64,000 nucleotides of DNA, taken from positions 4,933,501-4,997,500 of the forward strand of contig NZ_CP156079.1 of assembly GCF_040892545.1 (NCBI RefSeq). Direction: 5' to 3'. Positions 39,533 through 47,052 of the stretch are shown here, one piece after another (the first letter of the stretch is position 1; each line of letters begins with the position of its first letter). Made by a program: the position numbers and the translations under genes. The notes beneath the pieces are model-generated. The model ran no database searches. It had not been told where the DNA came from and was given only the letters and a program-made list of their open reading frames with translations. This DNA is from Paracidovorax avenae (GTDB lineage: Bacteria > Pseudomonadota > Gammaproteobacteria > Burkholderiales > Burkholderiaceae_C).

Positions 39533-40465
39533 TCAGAGCCGGCCCGCAAGGTCAGGCACGGCGGTGAACAGGTCCGCCTCCAGCCCGTAGTCGGCCACGC
39601 TGAAGATCGGTGCCTCGGCATCCTTGTTGATCGCCACGATCACCTTGGAATCCTTCATGCCCGCCAGGTGCTGGATCGCCCCCGAGATGCCCGCCGCGAT
39701 GTAGAGCTGCGGCGCCACGATCTTGCCCGTCTGCCCCACCTGCAGGTCGTTCGGGGCGTAGCCCGCATCCACGGCCGCCCGGCTCGCGCCGATGGCCGCG
39801 CCCAGCTTGTCCGCCAGCGGCGTCATCACCTCGTTGAACTTCTCCGCGCTGCCCAGCGCACGGCCGCCCGAGACGATGATCTTGGCCGCCGTGAGTTCGG
39901 GACGGTCGCTCTTGGTGACCTCGCGGCCCACGAACTGGCTCTTGCCGCTGTCCGCGGCCGCATCGGCCTTCTCCACCGCGGCCGAGCCGCCCGTGGCCGC
40001 CGCGGCGTCGAAGCCCGTCGTGCGCACGGTGATCACCTTCACGCTGTCGCTGCTTTGCACCGTGGCGATCGCGTTGCCCGCGTAGATCGGGCGCTCGAAC
40101 GTATCGGGGCTGTCCACTTTGGTGATGTCGCTGATCTGCGCGACATCGAGCTTCGCCGCCACCCGCGGCGCCACGTTCTTGCCGCCGGCCGTCGCCGGGA
40201 ACAGGATGTGGCTGTAGTTGCCAGCGATGGCCAGCACCTGGGCGGCCACGTTCTCGGCCAGCCCGTCCTTCAGGCTCTCGCCGTCGGCCAGGATGACCTT
40301 GGAGACGCCCGCGATCTGCGCGGCCGCCTGGGCGGCGGCATCCGCGCCCTGGCCGGCCACCAGCACGTGCACGTCACCGCCGCAGGCCGCAGCGGCCGTG
40401 ACGGTGTTGAGCGTGGCGGGCTTGATCGAAGCGTTGTCGTGTTCTGCAATAACGAGAGAGGTCAT
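39533..40465 (-). CDS. etfA: Electron transfer flavoprotein alpha subunit
   Basis: 310 residues, standard size. With EtfB it carries electrons from acyl-CoA dehydrogenases to ETF:quinone oxidoreductase. The C-terminal FAD-binding half shows [35 protein letters not shown] and [17 protein letters not shown]. It lies downstream of etfB in the catabolic block, separated by 151 bases that contain a GC-rich repeat. Confidence 0.95.
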   Translation of the reverse strand: MTSLVIAEHDNASIKPATLNTVTAAAACGGDVHVLVAGQGADAAAQAAAQIAGVSKVILADGESLKDGLAENVAAQVLAIAGNYSHILFPATAGGKNVAPRVAAKLDVAQISDITKVDSPDTFERPIYAGNAIATVQSSDSVKVITVRTTGFDAAAATGGSAAVEKADAAADSGKSQFVGREVTKSDRPELTAAKIIVSGGRALGSAEKFNEVMTPLADKLGAAIGASRAAVDAGYAPNDLQVGQTGKIVAPQLYIAAGISGAIQHLAGMKDSKVIVAINKDAEAPIFSVADYGLEADLFTAVPDLAGRL

Positions 40466-40529
40466 TTCAGTCGTCTTTCTCTTGAATGTCAGGAATACCT
40501 GTATCGCCCGCGGCTTTCAGTTCTGGCGC

Positions 40530-40619
40530 GGCCGATGCGAGGGACACCGAGGAAGGGCCGCCCCGCACCGAGGGTGTCGTCCCCTCGGGGGGATGACGCG
40601 TAGCGGCTCAGGGGGGTCA
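40530..40619 (-). repeat. GC-rich intergenic repeat element, copy 2
   Basis: Read on the minus strand, the gap between etfB and etfA opens with CCCCCCTGAGCCGCTACGCG and contains a CCGAGGG/CCCTCGG hairpin (40568-40588). It parallels the block after cysK in order of motifs though not base for base. It may reduce read-through between etfB and etfA. Confidence 0.5.
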
Positions 40620-41366
40620 AATCACCTTCGCTTCGTTCTTGAGCTTGTCCACCAGCGTGGCGACGTCCGGCACCTTCACGCCCGCGCCACGCTTCGGCGG
40701 CTCCGTCACCTTCAGCGTCTTGAGCCGCGGCTTCACATCCACGCCCAGGTCCTCGGGCTTGACGGTGTCCAGCTGCTTCTTCTTGGCCTTCATGATGTTG
40801 GGCAGCGTCACGTAGCGCGGCTCGTTCAGCCGCAGGTCGGTGGTGACGATCGCCGGCAGCGTGAGCGCCAGCGTCTCCAGGCCGCCATCGACCTCGCGCG
40901 TCACGTTCACCTTGTCGCCGCTCACTTCCACCTTGGAAGCGAACGTCGCCTGCGGCAGGTCCGCGAGGGCCGCCAGCATCTGGCCGGTCTGGTTCGAGTC
41001 GTCGTCGATCGCCTGCTTGCCCAGGATGACCAGCTGCGGCTGCTCCTTGTCAACCAGGGCCTTGAGGATCTTGGCAACGGCCAGCGGCTGCAACTCTTCC
41101 GAAGTCTCCACCAGGATCGCGCGGTCCGCGCCGATCGCCATCGCCGTGCGCAGCGTCTCCTGGCATTGCGCCACGCCGCAGGACACCGCGATCACCTCCG
41201 TGGCCACGCCCTTTTCCTTCAGCCGAACGGCCTCTTCCACCGCGATCTCGTCGAACGGATTCATGCTCATCTTCACGTTCGCGATGTCCACACCCGTGTT
41301 GTCCGACTTCACGCGGACCTTCACGTTGTAGTCCACCACGCGCTTGACGGGGACCAGTATTTTCAT
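40617..41366 (-). CDS. etfB: Electron transfer flavoprotein beta subunit
   Basis: 249 residues, standard size. [22 protein letters not shown] at the start, [20 protein letters not shown], and the signature [31 protein letters not shown] are diagnostic. Partner of EtfA. Its presence inside the block matches the two acyl-CoA dehydrogenases encoded upstream. It follows the Bug receptor gene by 36 bases. Confidence 0.96.
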   Translation of the reverse strand: MKILVPVKRVVDYNVKVRVKSDNTGVDIANVKMSMNPFDEIAVEEAVRLKEKGVATEVIAVSCGVAQCQETLRTAMAIGADRAILVETSEELQPLAVAKILKALVDKEQPQLVILGKQAIDDDSNQTGQMLAALADLPQATFASKVEVSGDKVNVTREVDGGLETLALTLPAIVTTDLRLNEPRYVTLPNIMKAKKKQLDTVKPEDLGVDVKPRLKTLKVTEPPKRGAGVKVPDVATLVDKLKNEAKVI

Positions 41367-41402
41367 GGGATGACCTTTGGATGGGAAGAAAAGGGAAACG
41401 CG

Positions 41403-42410
41403 TCAGTCCAGCCTGGCGCCGGCCGCTTCGACCAGCGCCTTCCAGACCGGCAGGTCGCGGCGGTAGTTGGCGCGGAAAGCCTCGGGGCTGTTCATCAGCG
41501 GCATGAAGCCCGCGCCGCGGATGCGCTCGAGCAGTTTCGGGTCGCGGGCGATCTCGCGCAGGTGCGCCTGGAGCGTGTCCATCACCTCCCTGGGCAGGTT
41601 CGCGGGGCCGCCCATGGCGACCCAGCCGAAGACGGCATACGCATCGTCCGTCACGCCCTGCTCGTGGATGGTGGGCACCTGGGGAAGGATGTCCATGCGC
41701 TGCATGCCGGTCACGCCGATGGCCTTCAGGCGGCCGGAATCGATGAAGGGCTTGGTGTTCTGCGCGCTGGGGAAGCACAGCTGCAGCTGGCCGCCGATCA
41801 GGTCCTGGATCATGGGCGCCTCGCCCTTGTAGGCCACGTGGGCCATGTCGGCGTCCTGCGTCTTGCTCATGTAGGCGCCGCCCAGGTGCGCGTACGAGCC
41901 TACGCCCCAGGAGCCGTACGAGACCTTGCCCCGGTTCGCCTTCACGTACGCCAGCAGTTCCTTCATGTTGCCGGCAGGCACGGAAGGGTGCACCACCAGC
42001 GTGACGGGCGCGGCCGCGACCTGCGTGATCAGCGTCAGGTCCTTCTGCGGATCGTAGGGCAGCTTCGTATAGAGGAACTGGTTGATCAGCATCGAGGTGC
42101 TGAGCGAGAGCAGCAGCGTATATCCGTCGGGCGCGGCCTTGGCGACCGCGTCGGTGCCCAGGATGCCGGCGGCGCCTCCCCGGTTGTCCACCACCACCGG
42201 CTGGCCCAGCCGCTGCGACAGGGCCTCGCCCACGCTGCGGGCGATGATGTCGGTGGCGCCACCGGCGTTGAACGGCACGATCAGCCGGATGGGTCTGGAC
42301 GGCCATGCCGTGCCGGCGGCCTGGGCGCGGGCCTGGCCCAGCCAGCCGGCGCCGCCGAGCGCGGCCATGCCGTGCAGCACGGCGCGGCGGTTGAATCGGG
42401 AACCTGTCAT
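41403..42410 (-). CDS. Bug/TctC-family receptor with TAT-like signal
   Basis: 335 residues. The leader FNRRAVLHGMAALGGAGWLG carries a twin-arginine motif and ends near GQARAQA. Family marks: RPIRLIVPFNAGGATDIIA, GQPVVVDNRGGAAGILG, VAKAAPDGYTLL and HVAYKGEAPMIQDL. It is encoded between the CoA-transferase and etfB genes. Two receptors in one block suggest two substrates, or a receptor with a sensing role. No permease is encoded nearby. Confidence 0.9.
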   Translation of the reverse strand: MTGSRFNRRAVLHGMAALGGAGWLGQARAQAAGTAWPSRPIRLIVPFNAGGATDIIARSVGEALSQRLGQPVVVDNRGGAAGILGTDAVAKAAPDGYTLLLSLSTSMLINQFLYTKLPYDPQKDLTLITQVAAAPVTLVVHPSVPAGNMKELLAYVKANRGKVSYGSWGVGSYAHLGGAYMSKTQDADMAHVAYKGEAPMIQDLIGGQLQLCFPSAQNTKPFIDSGRLKAIGVTGMQRMDILPQVPTIHEQGVTDDAYAVFGWVAMGGPANLPREVMDTLQAHLREIARDPKLLERIRGAGFMPLMNSPEAFRANYRRDLPVWKALVEAAGARLD

Positions 42411-42497
42411 GGTGTTGTCTCCGGGGGTTCTCTGGGGAAGATCGGCTCCGGTGCGCCGCCTCTGCGGGCGGCCTGGTGCACCGGGCCGGCGGGGGAA

Positions 42498-43772
42498 TCA
42501 GGCGGGAGGAGGCGCCTCCGGCAGGGTCAGCACGCCGCGCTGCTGCAGGTCGTGCAATTGCGCGTCGCTCATCTGCAGCAGCCGCTGCAGCACATCGCGC
42601 GTGCCCTCGCCCAGCGTGGGCGGTGCGTTGCGGATGGGCAGGCGCTCGCCGTCCAGCCGATAAGGCGGTGCGAACACCGGCGTGGTACCCGTGACGGGGT
42701 GCGGCATGTCCTGCAGCAGGCCGCCGCGCCGCGTGCGCTCGCTGGTGAGCGCCTCGTGCAGGCCCGCCACCTTGCCGCAGGGAATGCCGCAGGCCGACAG
42801 GCGCTCGAGCAGCACGTCGCGCGGGAAGGTGCGGATCAGCTCCGTGAGCATCGGGCCGATCACCAGCCGGTTCTTCGCACGCTCCACGTTGGTGGCGAAG
42901 CGCGGGTCTTCCACGATGTCGGGCCGCTCGATCACCTGGCGGCAGAACTTGTCGAACTGCGCGTTGTTGCCCACGGCGATGATGAGCGGGCCGTCGGCCG
43001 CATCGAACATGCCGTAGGGCACGATGGACGGGTGGGCATTGCCGTAGCGTGCCGGATCGCGGCCCAGCTGCATCGCGTCGAGCCCGTAGTAGCCGGTGAC
43101 CATGAGGCCGCAGTCGTAGAGCGCCATCTCGATCAGCCGGCCCCGCCCGGTGCGCTCGCGCCGGAACAGCGCTGCCAGCACGGCCTGGGCGGCATACATG
43201 CCCGTCATCAGGTCCACCACGGCCACGCCGAACTTCAGCGGCGGCTGCGAGGCCTCTCCGTTGAGCGCCATGAGGCCCGTCTCGCCCTGGACCACCAGGT
43301 CGTAACCCGGCCGCTTCGCCTCGGGGCCGGTCACGTCGTATCCGGCCACGGCGCAGTAGATCAGGTCGGGCTTGATCGCCTTGAGCTGCTCGTAGCCCAG
43401 GCCCAGCTTCTCGGCGCCGCCGGTCTTGAAGTTGTGGATCACCACGTCGAACTGCGGCAGCAGGTCGTGCACGATCTTCGCGCCCTCGGGGCTCTGCAGG
43501 TCCAGCGTGACCGACCGCTTGTTGCGGTTCATGCTGTTGTAATAGGTGGTCTCGGTCTTGCCGATGCGCATGCCCCAGTCGCGCGTGTCATCGCCGCGCC
43601 CGGGGTGCTCCACCTTCACCACCTCGGCGCCGAAGTCGGCCAGCACCTGGCCGCACAGCGGACCGGCGAACACGCGCGAGAGATCGAGCACGCGTACACC
43701 CTCCAGCGGAAAGTCGATGGTGTCAGGCGCAGCGGCGGAAGTGGTGGCGTTCAATGTCTTGTCTCCAGTCAT
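42498..43772 (-). CDS. Family III CoA-transferase (CaiB/BaiF type)
   Basis: 424 residues. Moves CoA between acids by a ping-pong mechanism with an Asp-CoA intermediate. The catalytic Asp is Asp187 in AVVDLMTGMYAAQAVLAAL. GVRVLDLSRVFAGPLCGQVLADFGAEVVKVE opens the domain, and NRNKRSVTLDL and GYDLVVQGETGLM are family marks. As the block has no CoA ligase, this enzyme is the likely activating step. The donor CoA ester is unknown. The ATG at 43772 precedes the domain by about 24 residues. Confidence 0.92.
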   Translation of the reverse strand: MTGDKTLNATTSAAAPDTIDFPLEGVRVLDLSRVFAGPLCGQVLADFGAEVVKVEHPGRGDDTRDWGMRIGKTETTYYNSMNRNKRSVTLDLQSPEGAKIVHDLLPQFDVVIHNFKTGGAEKLGLGYEQLKAIKPDLIYCAVAGYDVTGPEAKRPGYDLVVQGETGLMALNGEASQPPLKFGVAVVDLMTGMYAAQAVLAALFRRERTGRGRLIEMALYDCGLMVTGYYGLDAMQLGRDPARYGNAHPSIVPYGMFDAADGPLIIAVGNNAQFDKFCRQVIERPDIVEDPRFATNVERAKNRLVIGPMLTELIRTFPRDVLLERLSACGIPCGKVAGLHEALTSERTRRGGLLQDMPHPVTGTTPVFAPPYRLDGERLPIRNAPPTLGEGTRDVLQRLLQMSDAQLHDLQQRGVLTLPEAPPPA

Positions 43773-43838
43773 TCGTTCATTGTGGTGCGGCGGGCGGCGT
43801 GGCCGCTGCCCCCTGCGCGACCCGGCACCGGGAGCGCG

Positions 43839-44648
43839 TCAGCCCGCCGGGCCGCGCAGGCGCACGTAATCGGGCAGCCGCTTTTCCAGGAAGGCGGCGA
43901 TGCCTTCGCGCGACTCTTCGGTCGCCTGCGACAGCACCATGCTCTGCGCTTCGCTCTCCAGTTGCTCCTCCAGCGTGGCCTGGGGCGCCGCCAGGCACAG
44001 CGCCTTGATGCGCGCCATGGCCTGCTGCGGCCCGTTCGCCACGCTGGCGGCCAGCGCCAGCGCGCCCGCCAGCGCCTCGCCCGGCTCGGCCAGGCGGTTG
44101 ACGGCTCCCAGGGCATGCAGGCGTTCGCCCGAGATGCGCTCGCCCGTCAGGCACAGCTCCGTCAGCACCTGGCGCGACACGAACTCGGCCAGGAACGCCG
44201 TCGCGCCGCCGTCGGGCGTGAGGCCCACCTTCACATAGGCCACCGAGAAGACGGCATCGCGCGCCGCCACCAGCATGTCGCAGGCCAGCGCCAGCGACAG
44301 GCCCGCACCGGCCGCCGCGCCTTCCACGGCGGCGATCACCGGCTTGCCGCTGCCGCGCACCGCGCGGATCAGGTCGTGCAGGCCTTCCAGCTTGGCGCGG
44401 CGCTCCTCGATGGGCAGCTCGCGCCGCTTCGCCAATTGGCGCAGGTCGCCGCCCGCGCAGAAGTGGCCGCCTTCACCCGTGAGCACGATGGCGCCCACGG
44501 CAGGGTCGTCCTGCGCCGCGGCCAGGGCCGCGGTCAGCGCGGCATAGAACGCGGGCGACAAGGCATTGCGCGCGGCGGTGTTGTTGTTGCTGAGCACCAG
44601 CACGGCGCCTTCGCGGCGCTGCAGCAGGGGCGCGGTCGTCTCCGTCAT
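43839..44648 (-). CDS. Enoyl-CoA hydratase/isomerase family protein (PaaG-like active site)
   Basis: 269 residues, crotonase fold. The oxyanion-hole segments HFCAGGDLRQL and EGAAAGAGLSLALACD are present. Neither hydratase glutamate is: the first position is Ser in GAGLSLALA and the second is not acidic in SVAYVKVGLTPDGG. An Asp in LTPDGG is kept, as in PaaG and other isomerases. The protein therefore more likely shifts a double bond or opens a ring than adds water. I recall this type as the alternative oxepin-CoA hydrolase of Burkholderiales. It lies 22 bases after the small acyl-CoA dehydrogenase gene. Confidence 0.85.
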   Translation of the reverse strand: MTETTAPLLQRREGAVLVLSNNNTAARNALSPAFYAALTAALAAAQDDPAVGAIVLTGEGGHFCAGGDLRQLAKRRELPIEERRAKLEGLHDLIRAVRGSGKPVIAAVEGAAAGAGLSLALACDMLVAARDAVFSVAYVKVGLTPDGGATAFLAEFVSRQVLTELCLTGERISGERLHALGAVNRLAEPGEALAGALALAASVANGPQQAMARIKALCLAAPQATLEEQLESEAQSMVLSQATEESREGIAAFLEKRLPDYVRLRGPAG

Positions 44649-44669
44649 GGAATGGGGTCCTTCTTCGTC

Positions 44670-45815
44670 TTATGCCGGTTGACTCAGAGCGATGTAGCGC
44701 GCCAGGTGGTGGTCTTCATCGCCCAGTTGGTGGTCGATCATCACCAGCCGTTTCGCATAGTGCGCCAGCGGCAGTTCCCAGGTCATGCCGATACCCCCAT
44801 GCATCTGGATGCTTTCCTCGGCCACGAGCGTGCCGATGCGGCCGATGCTGAACTTGGCCGCCGAAAGCGCCCGCTCGCGCGCGGTGCGGTCCGCGCCGTC
44901 GATCGCGGCCGCGGCGTTGATGACCGCCGAGCGGGCCTGCTCCACCTCCAGCAGCAGGTCCGCCATGCGGTGCTGCAGCGCCTGGAAGCTGCCGATCGGC
45001 ACGCCGAACTGCTTGCGGGTGCGCAGGTATTCCAGCGTGTGTTCCTTGGCCACGTCCATGGCGCCCACGGCCTCGGCGCAGAGCGCCAGCAGGCCCCAGC
45101 CCACGGCCCGCTCCAGCAGCGCGGCGCCCGCGCCTTCCGCGCCCAGGAGCGCCTCCGCGCCCACGGCCACGTCCCTGAAGACCAGTTCGGCCGTGCGGCC
45201 GCCGTCGATGCGGTTATTGGCCTGGCGCGTGAGTCCGGCGGCATCGCCGGGAACCAGGAAGAGCGAAATGCCCTCCGCATCGAAGATGCCGCCGCCTGTG
45301 CGGGCCGACACCAGCAGCCAGTCGGCGGTATCGCCGAACAGCACCACCCCCTTCGCACCGTCGATCACCCAGCCATCACCCTCGGCCGCGCGGCGCGCGG
45401 TGGTGGTCACACGCGTCGGTTCGTAGTGGCCGCCCGGCTCGTCGTGCGCCAGCGCGGCCACGGCCTCGCCGGCCACCAGCGGCGCCAGCACGGCATCTTT
45501 CTGCTCGGCGCTGCCGGCCGCCGCCACGGCGCGGCCCACCACCAACGCGCCCAGCAGGGGCTCGGCCACGAGGCCGCGACCCAGGCGTTCGAACACCACG
45601 CTCACATCGAAGCCCGCCCCGCCGAAGCCGCCGTCGGCCTCGGTGAACAGCGCGCCGATGGCGCCCAGGTCGGCGAAGCCGCGGTACAGCCCCGGGCTGT
45701 GGCCCTGCGCGCCGTAGGCGGCGTGGTTGCGCTGCTCGATGCCGGCCTGCCCGGCGATGAAGCGGTCCAGCGTGTCCGCCAGCATGCGGCGGTCTTCGGT
45801 GTGTTCGAAGTTCAT
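44670..45815 (-). CDS. Acyl-CoA dehydrogenase, small-subunit (PimD-like) type
   Basis: 381 residues. N-terminal helical, middle beta and C-terminal helical ACAD domains; FRDVAVGAEALLG, LRTRKQFGVPIGSFQALQHRMAD and SIQMHGGIGMTWELPLAHYAKRL are the C-terminal marks. Paired with the larger dehydrogenase gene 4 bases upstream, as pimC and pimD are in the pimeloyl-CoA pathway of Rhodopseudomonas. The two likely form one heteromeric enzyme that passes electrons to EtfAB. Confidence 0.9.
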   Translation of the reverse strand: MNFEHTEDRRMLADTLDRFIAGQAGIEQRNHAAYGAQGHSPGLYRGFADLGAIGALFTEADGGFGGAGFDVSVVFERLGRGLVAEPLLGALVVGRAVAAAGSAEQKDAVLAPLVAGEAVAALAHDEPGGHYEPTRVTTTARRAAEGDGWVIDGAKGVVLFGDTADWLLVSARTGGGIFDAEGISLFLVPGDAAGLTRQANNRIDGGRTAELVFRDVAVGAEALLGAEGAGAALLERAVGWGLLALCAEAVGAMDVAKEHTLEYLRTRKQFGVPIGSFQALQHRMADLLLEVEQARSAVINAAAAIDGADRTARERALSAAKFSIGRIGTLVAEESIQMHGGIGMTWELPLAHYAKRLVMIDHQLGDEDHHLARYIALSQPA

Positions 45816-45819
45816 GGCG

Positions 45820-47016
45820 TCACAGTCCGAGAATCATCTTGGAGATGATGTTTTTCTGGATCTCGTTGGAGCCGCCGAAGATCGACAGCTTGCGGTAGTT
45901 GAAATAGTTCGCCGCGGCCGCGGCGGCACCCTCCGGTCCCACGGCCCGGTCTTCGTGGCCGGCATGCAGGGCCCCTTCCTCGAAGGGCAGCGCATAGGGG
46001 CCCATGGCACGGCGCGTGAGCGAGAGGATCTCCTGGCGGATCTCGGTGCCGCGGATCTTCAGCATGGAGCTTTCCGCACCCGGCACGCCGCCACCGGCCA
46101 CCGCCGCGATCACGCGCAGGTTGGTGGTCTTCATGTTCTCCAGGTCGATCTCCACGCGGGCGATTCGTGCCGCGAACAGCGGGTCCTGCGCCAGCGGACG
46201 GCCGTTGCACTGCACCGTGGCGGCTACGCGCTTGAGCTTTTCCAGCGCGGCCACCGAGAAGCCCACGCCCGCGATGTTGGTGCGCTCGTAGGTCAGCAGG
46301 TACTTGGCATAGGTCCAGCCCTTGTTCTCCTCGCCCACCAGGTTCTCCGCGGGCACCTTCACGTCGGTGAAGAACACCTCGTTCACCTCGTGCTCGCCGT
46401 CCAGCGTGATGATGGGGCGCACCTCCACGCCGGGCGAGCGCATGTCCACCAGCAGAAAGCTGATGCCCGACTGCGCCTTGGCCTCGCGGTCGGTGCGCAC
46501 CAGGCAGAAGATCATGTTGGCGTGCTGGCCGAGCGTGGTCCAGGTCTTCTGGCCGTTGACGACGTAGTGGTCGCCCTGGCGTACAGCCGTGGTCTTCACC
46601 GAGGCCAGGTCCGATCCCGCGCCCGGCTCCGAATAGCCCTGGCACCACCAGTCCTCGCCGTTCAGGATGCGCGGCAGCCAGTACTGCTTCTGCGCCTCGC
46701 TGCCGTACTTGATGAGCACCGGGCCCAGCATGTTCACGCCGAAGGGCACGATGCGTGGCGCACCCGCCAGCGCGCATTCGTTCTCGAAGATGAACTTCTG
46801 CACGGCGTTCCAGCCCGGCCCGCCGTACTGCTCGGGCCAGTGGTTCGCGAGCCAGCCGCGCGCGTTCAGGATCGCGTGCCAGCGCTCCATGTCGGCCTTG
46901 TCCAGGCGCAGGCCGGCGCGCACCTTGTGCGCGAGGTCGGCGGGCAGGTGCTCTTTCAGGAAGGCCTGCACTTCGTCACGGAAGGCCTCCTCCTGGGGGG
47001 TGAATTGCAGATCCAT
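45820..47016 (-). CDS. Acyl-CoA dehydrogenase, large-subunit (PimC-like) type
   Basis: 398 residues. Complete ACAD: WPEQYGGPGW, WCQGYSEPGAGSDLASVKTTA for FAD and substrate, GQKTWTTLGQHANMIFCLVRT, and C-terminal IFGGSNEIQKNIISKMILG. The position of the MCAD catalytic Glu is Gly (FGGSNEIQ), so the base must lie elsewhere, as in IVD-type enzymes. Matches the pimeloyl-CoA dehydrogenase large subunit. Encoded between the bifunctional enzyme gene (36 bases) and the small subunit gene (4 bases). Confidence 0.92.
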   Translation of the reverse strand: MDLQFTPQEEAFRDEVQAFLKEHLPADLAHKVRAGLRLDKADMERWHAILNARGWLANHWPEQYGGPGWNAVQKFIFENECALAGAPRIVPFGVNMLGPVLIKYGSEAQKQYWLPRILNGEDWWCQGYSEPGAGSDLASVKTTAVRQGDHYVVNGQKTWTTLGQHANMIFCLVRTDREAKAQSGISFLLVDMRSPGVEVRPIITLDGEHEVNEVFFTDVKVPAENLVGEENKGWTYAKYLLTYERTNIAGVGFSVAALEKLKRVAATVQCNGRPLAQDPLFAARIARVEIDLENMKTTNLRVIAAVAGGGVPGAESSMLKIRGTEIRQEILSLTRRAMGPYALPFEEGALHAGHEDRAVGPEGAAAAAANYFNYRKLSIFGGSNEIQKNIISKMILGL

Positions 47017-47052
47017 GGGGCTCTTTCGTCGATCGCTCGTGCTGTCGTTCTG

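Noticed and set aside
40218..45848. 1876-codon open frame on the plus strand
   Set aside because: It lies antisense to etfA, etfB, a Bug receptor, CoA-transferase, crotonase and acyl-CoA dehydrogenase genes, all with intact motifs, and its composition is the usual GC-rich shadow.
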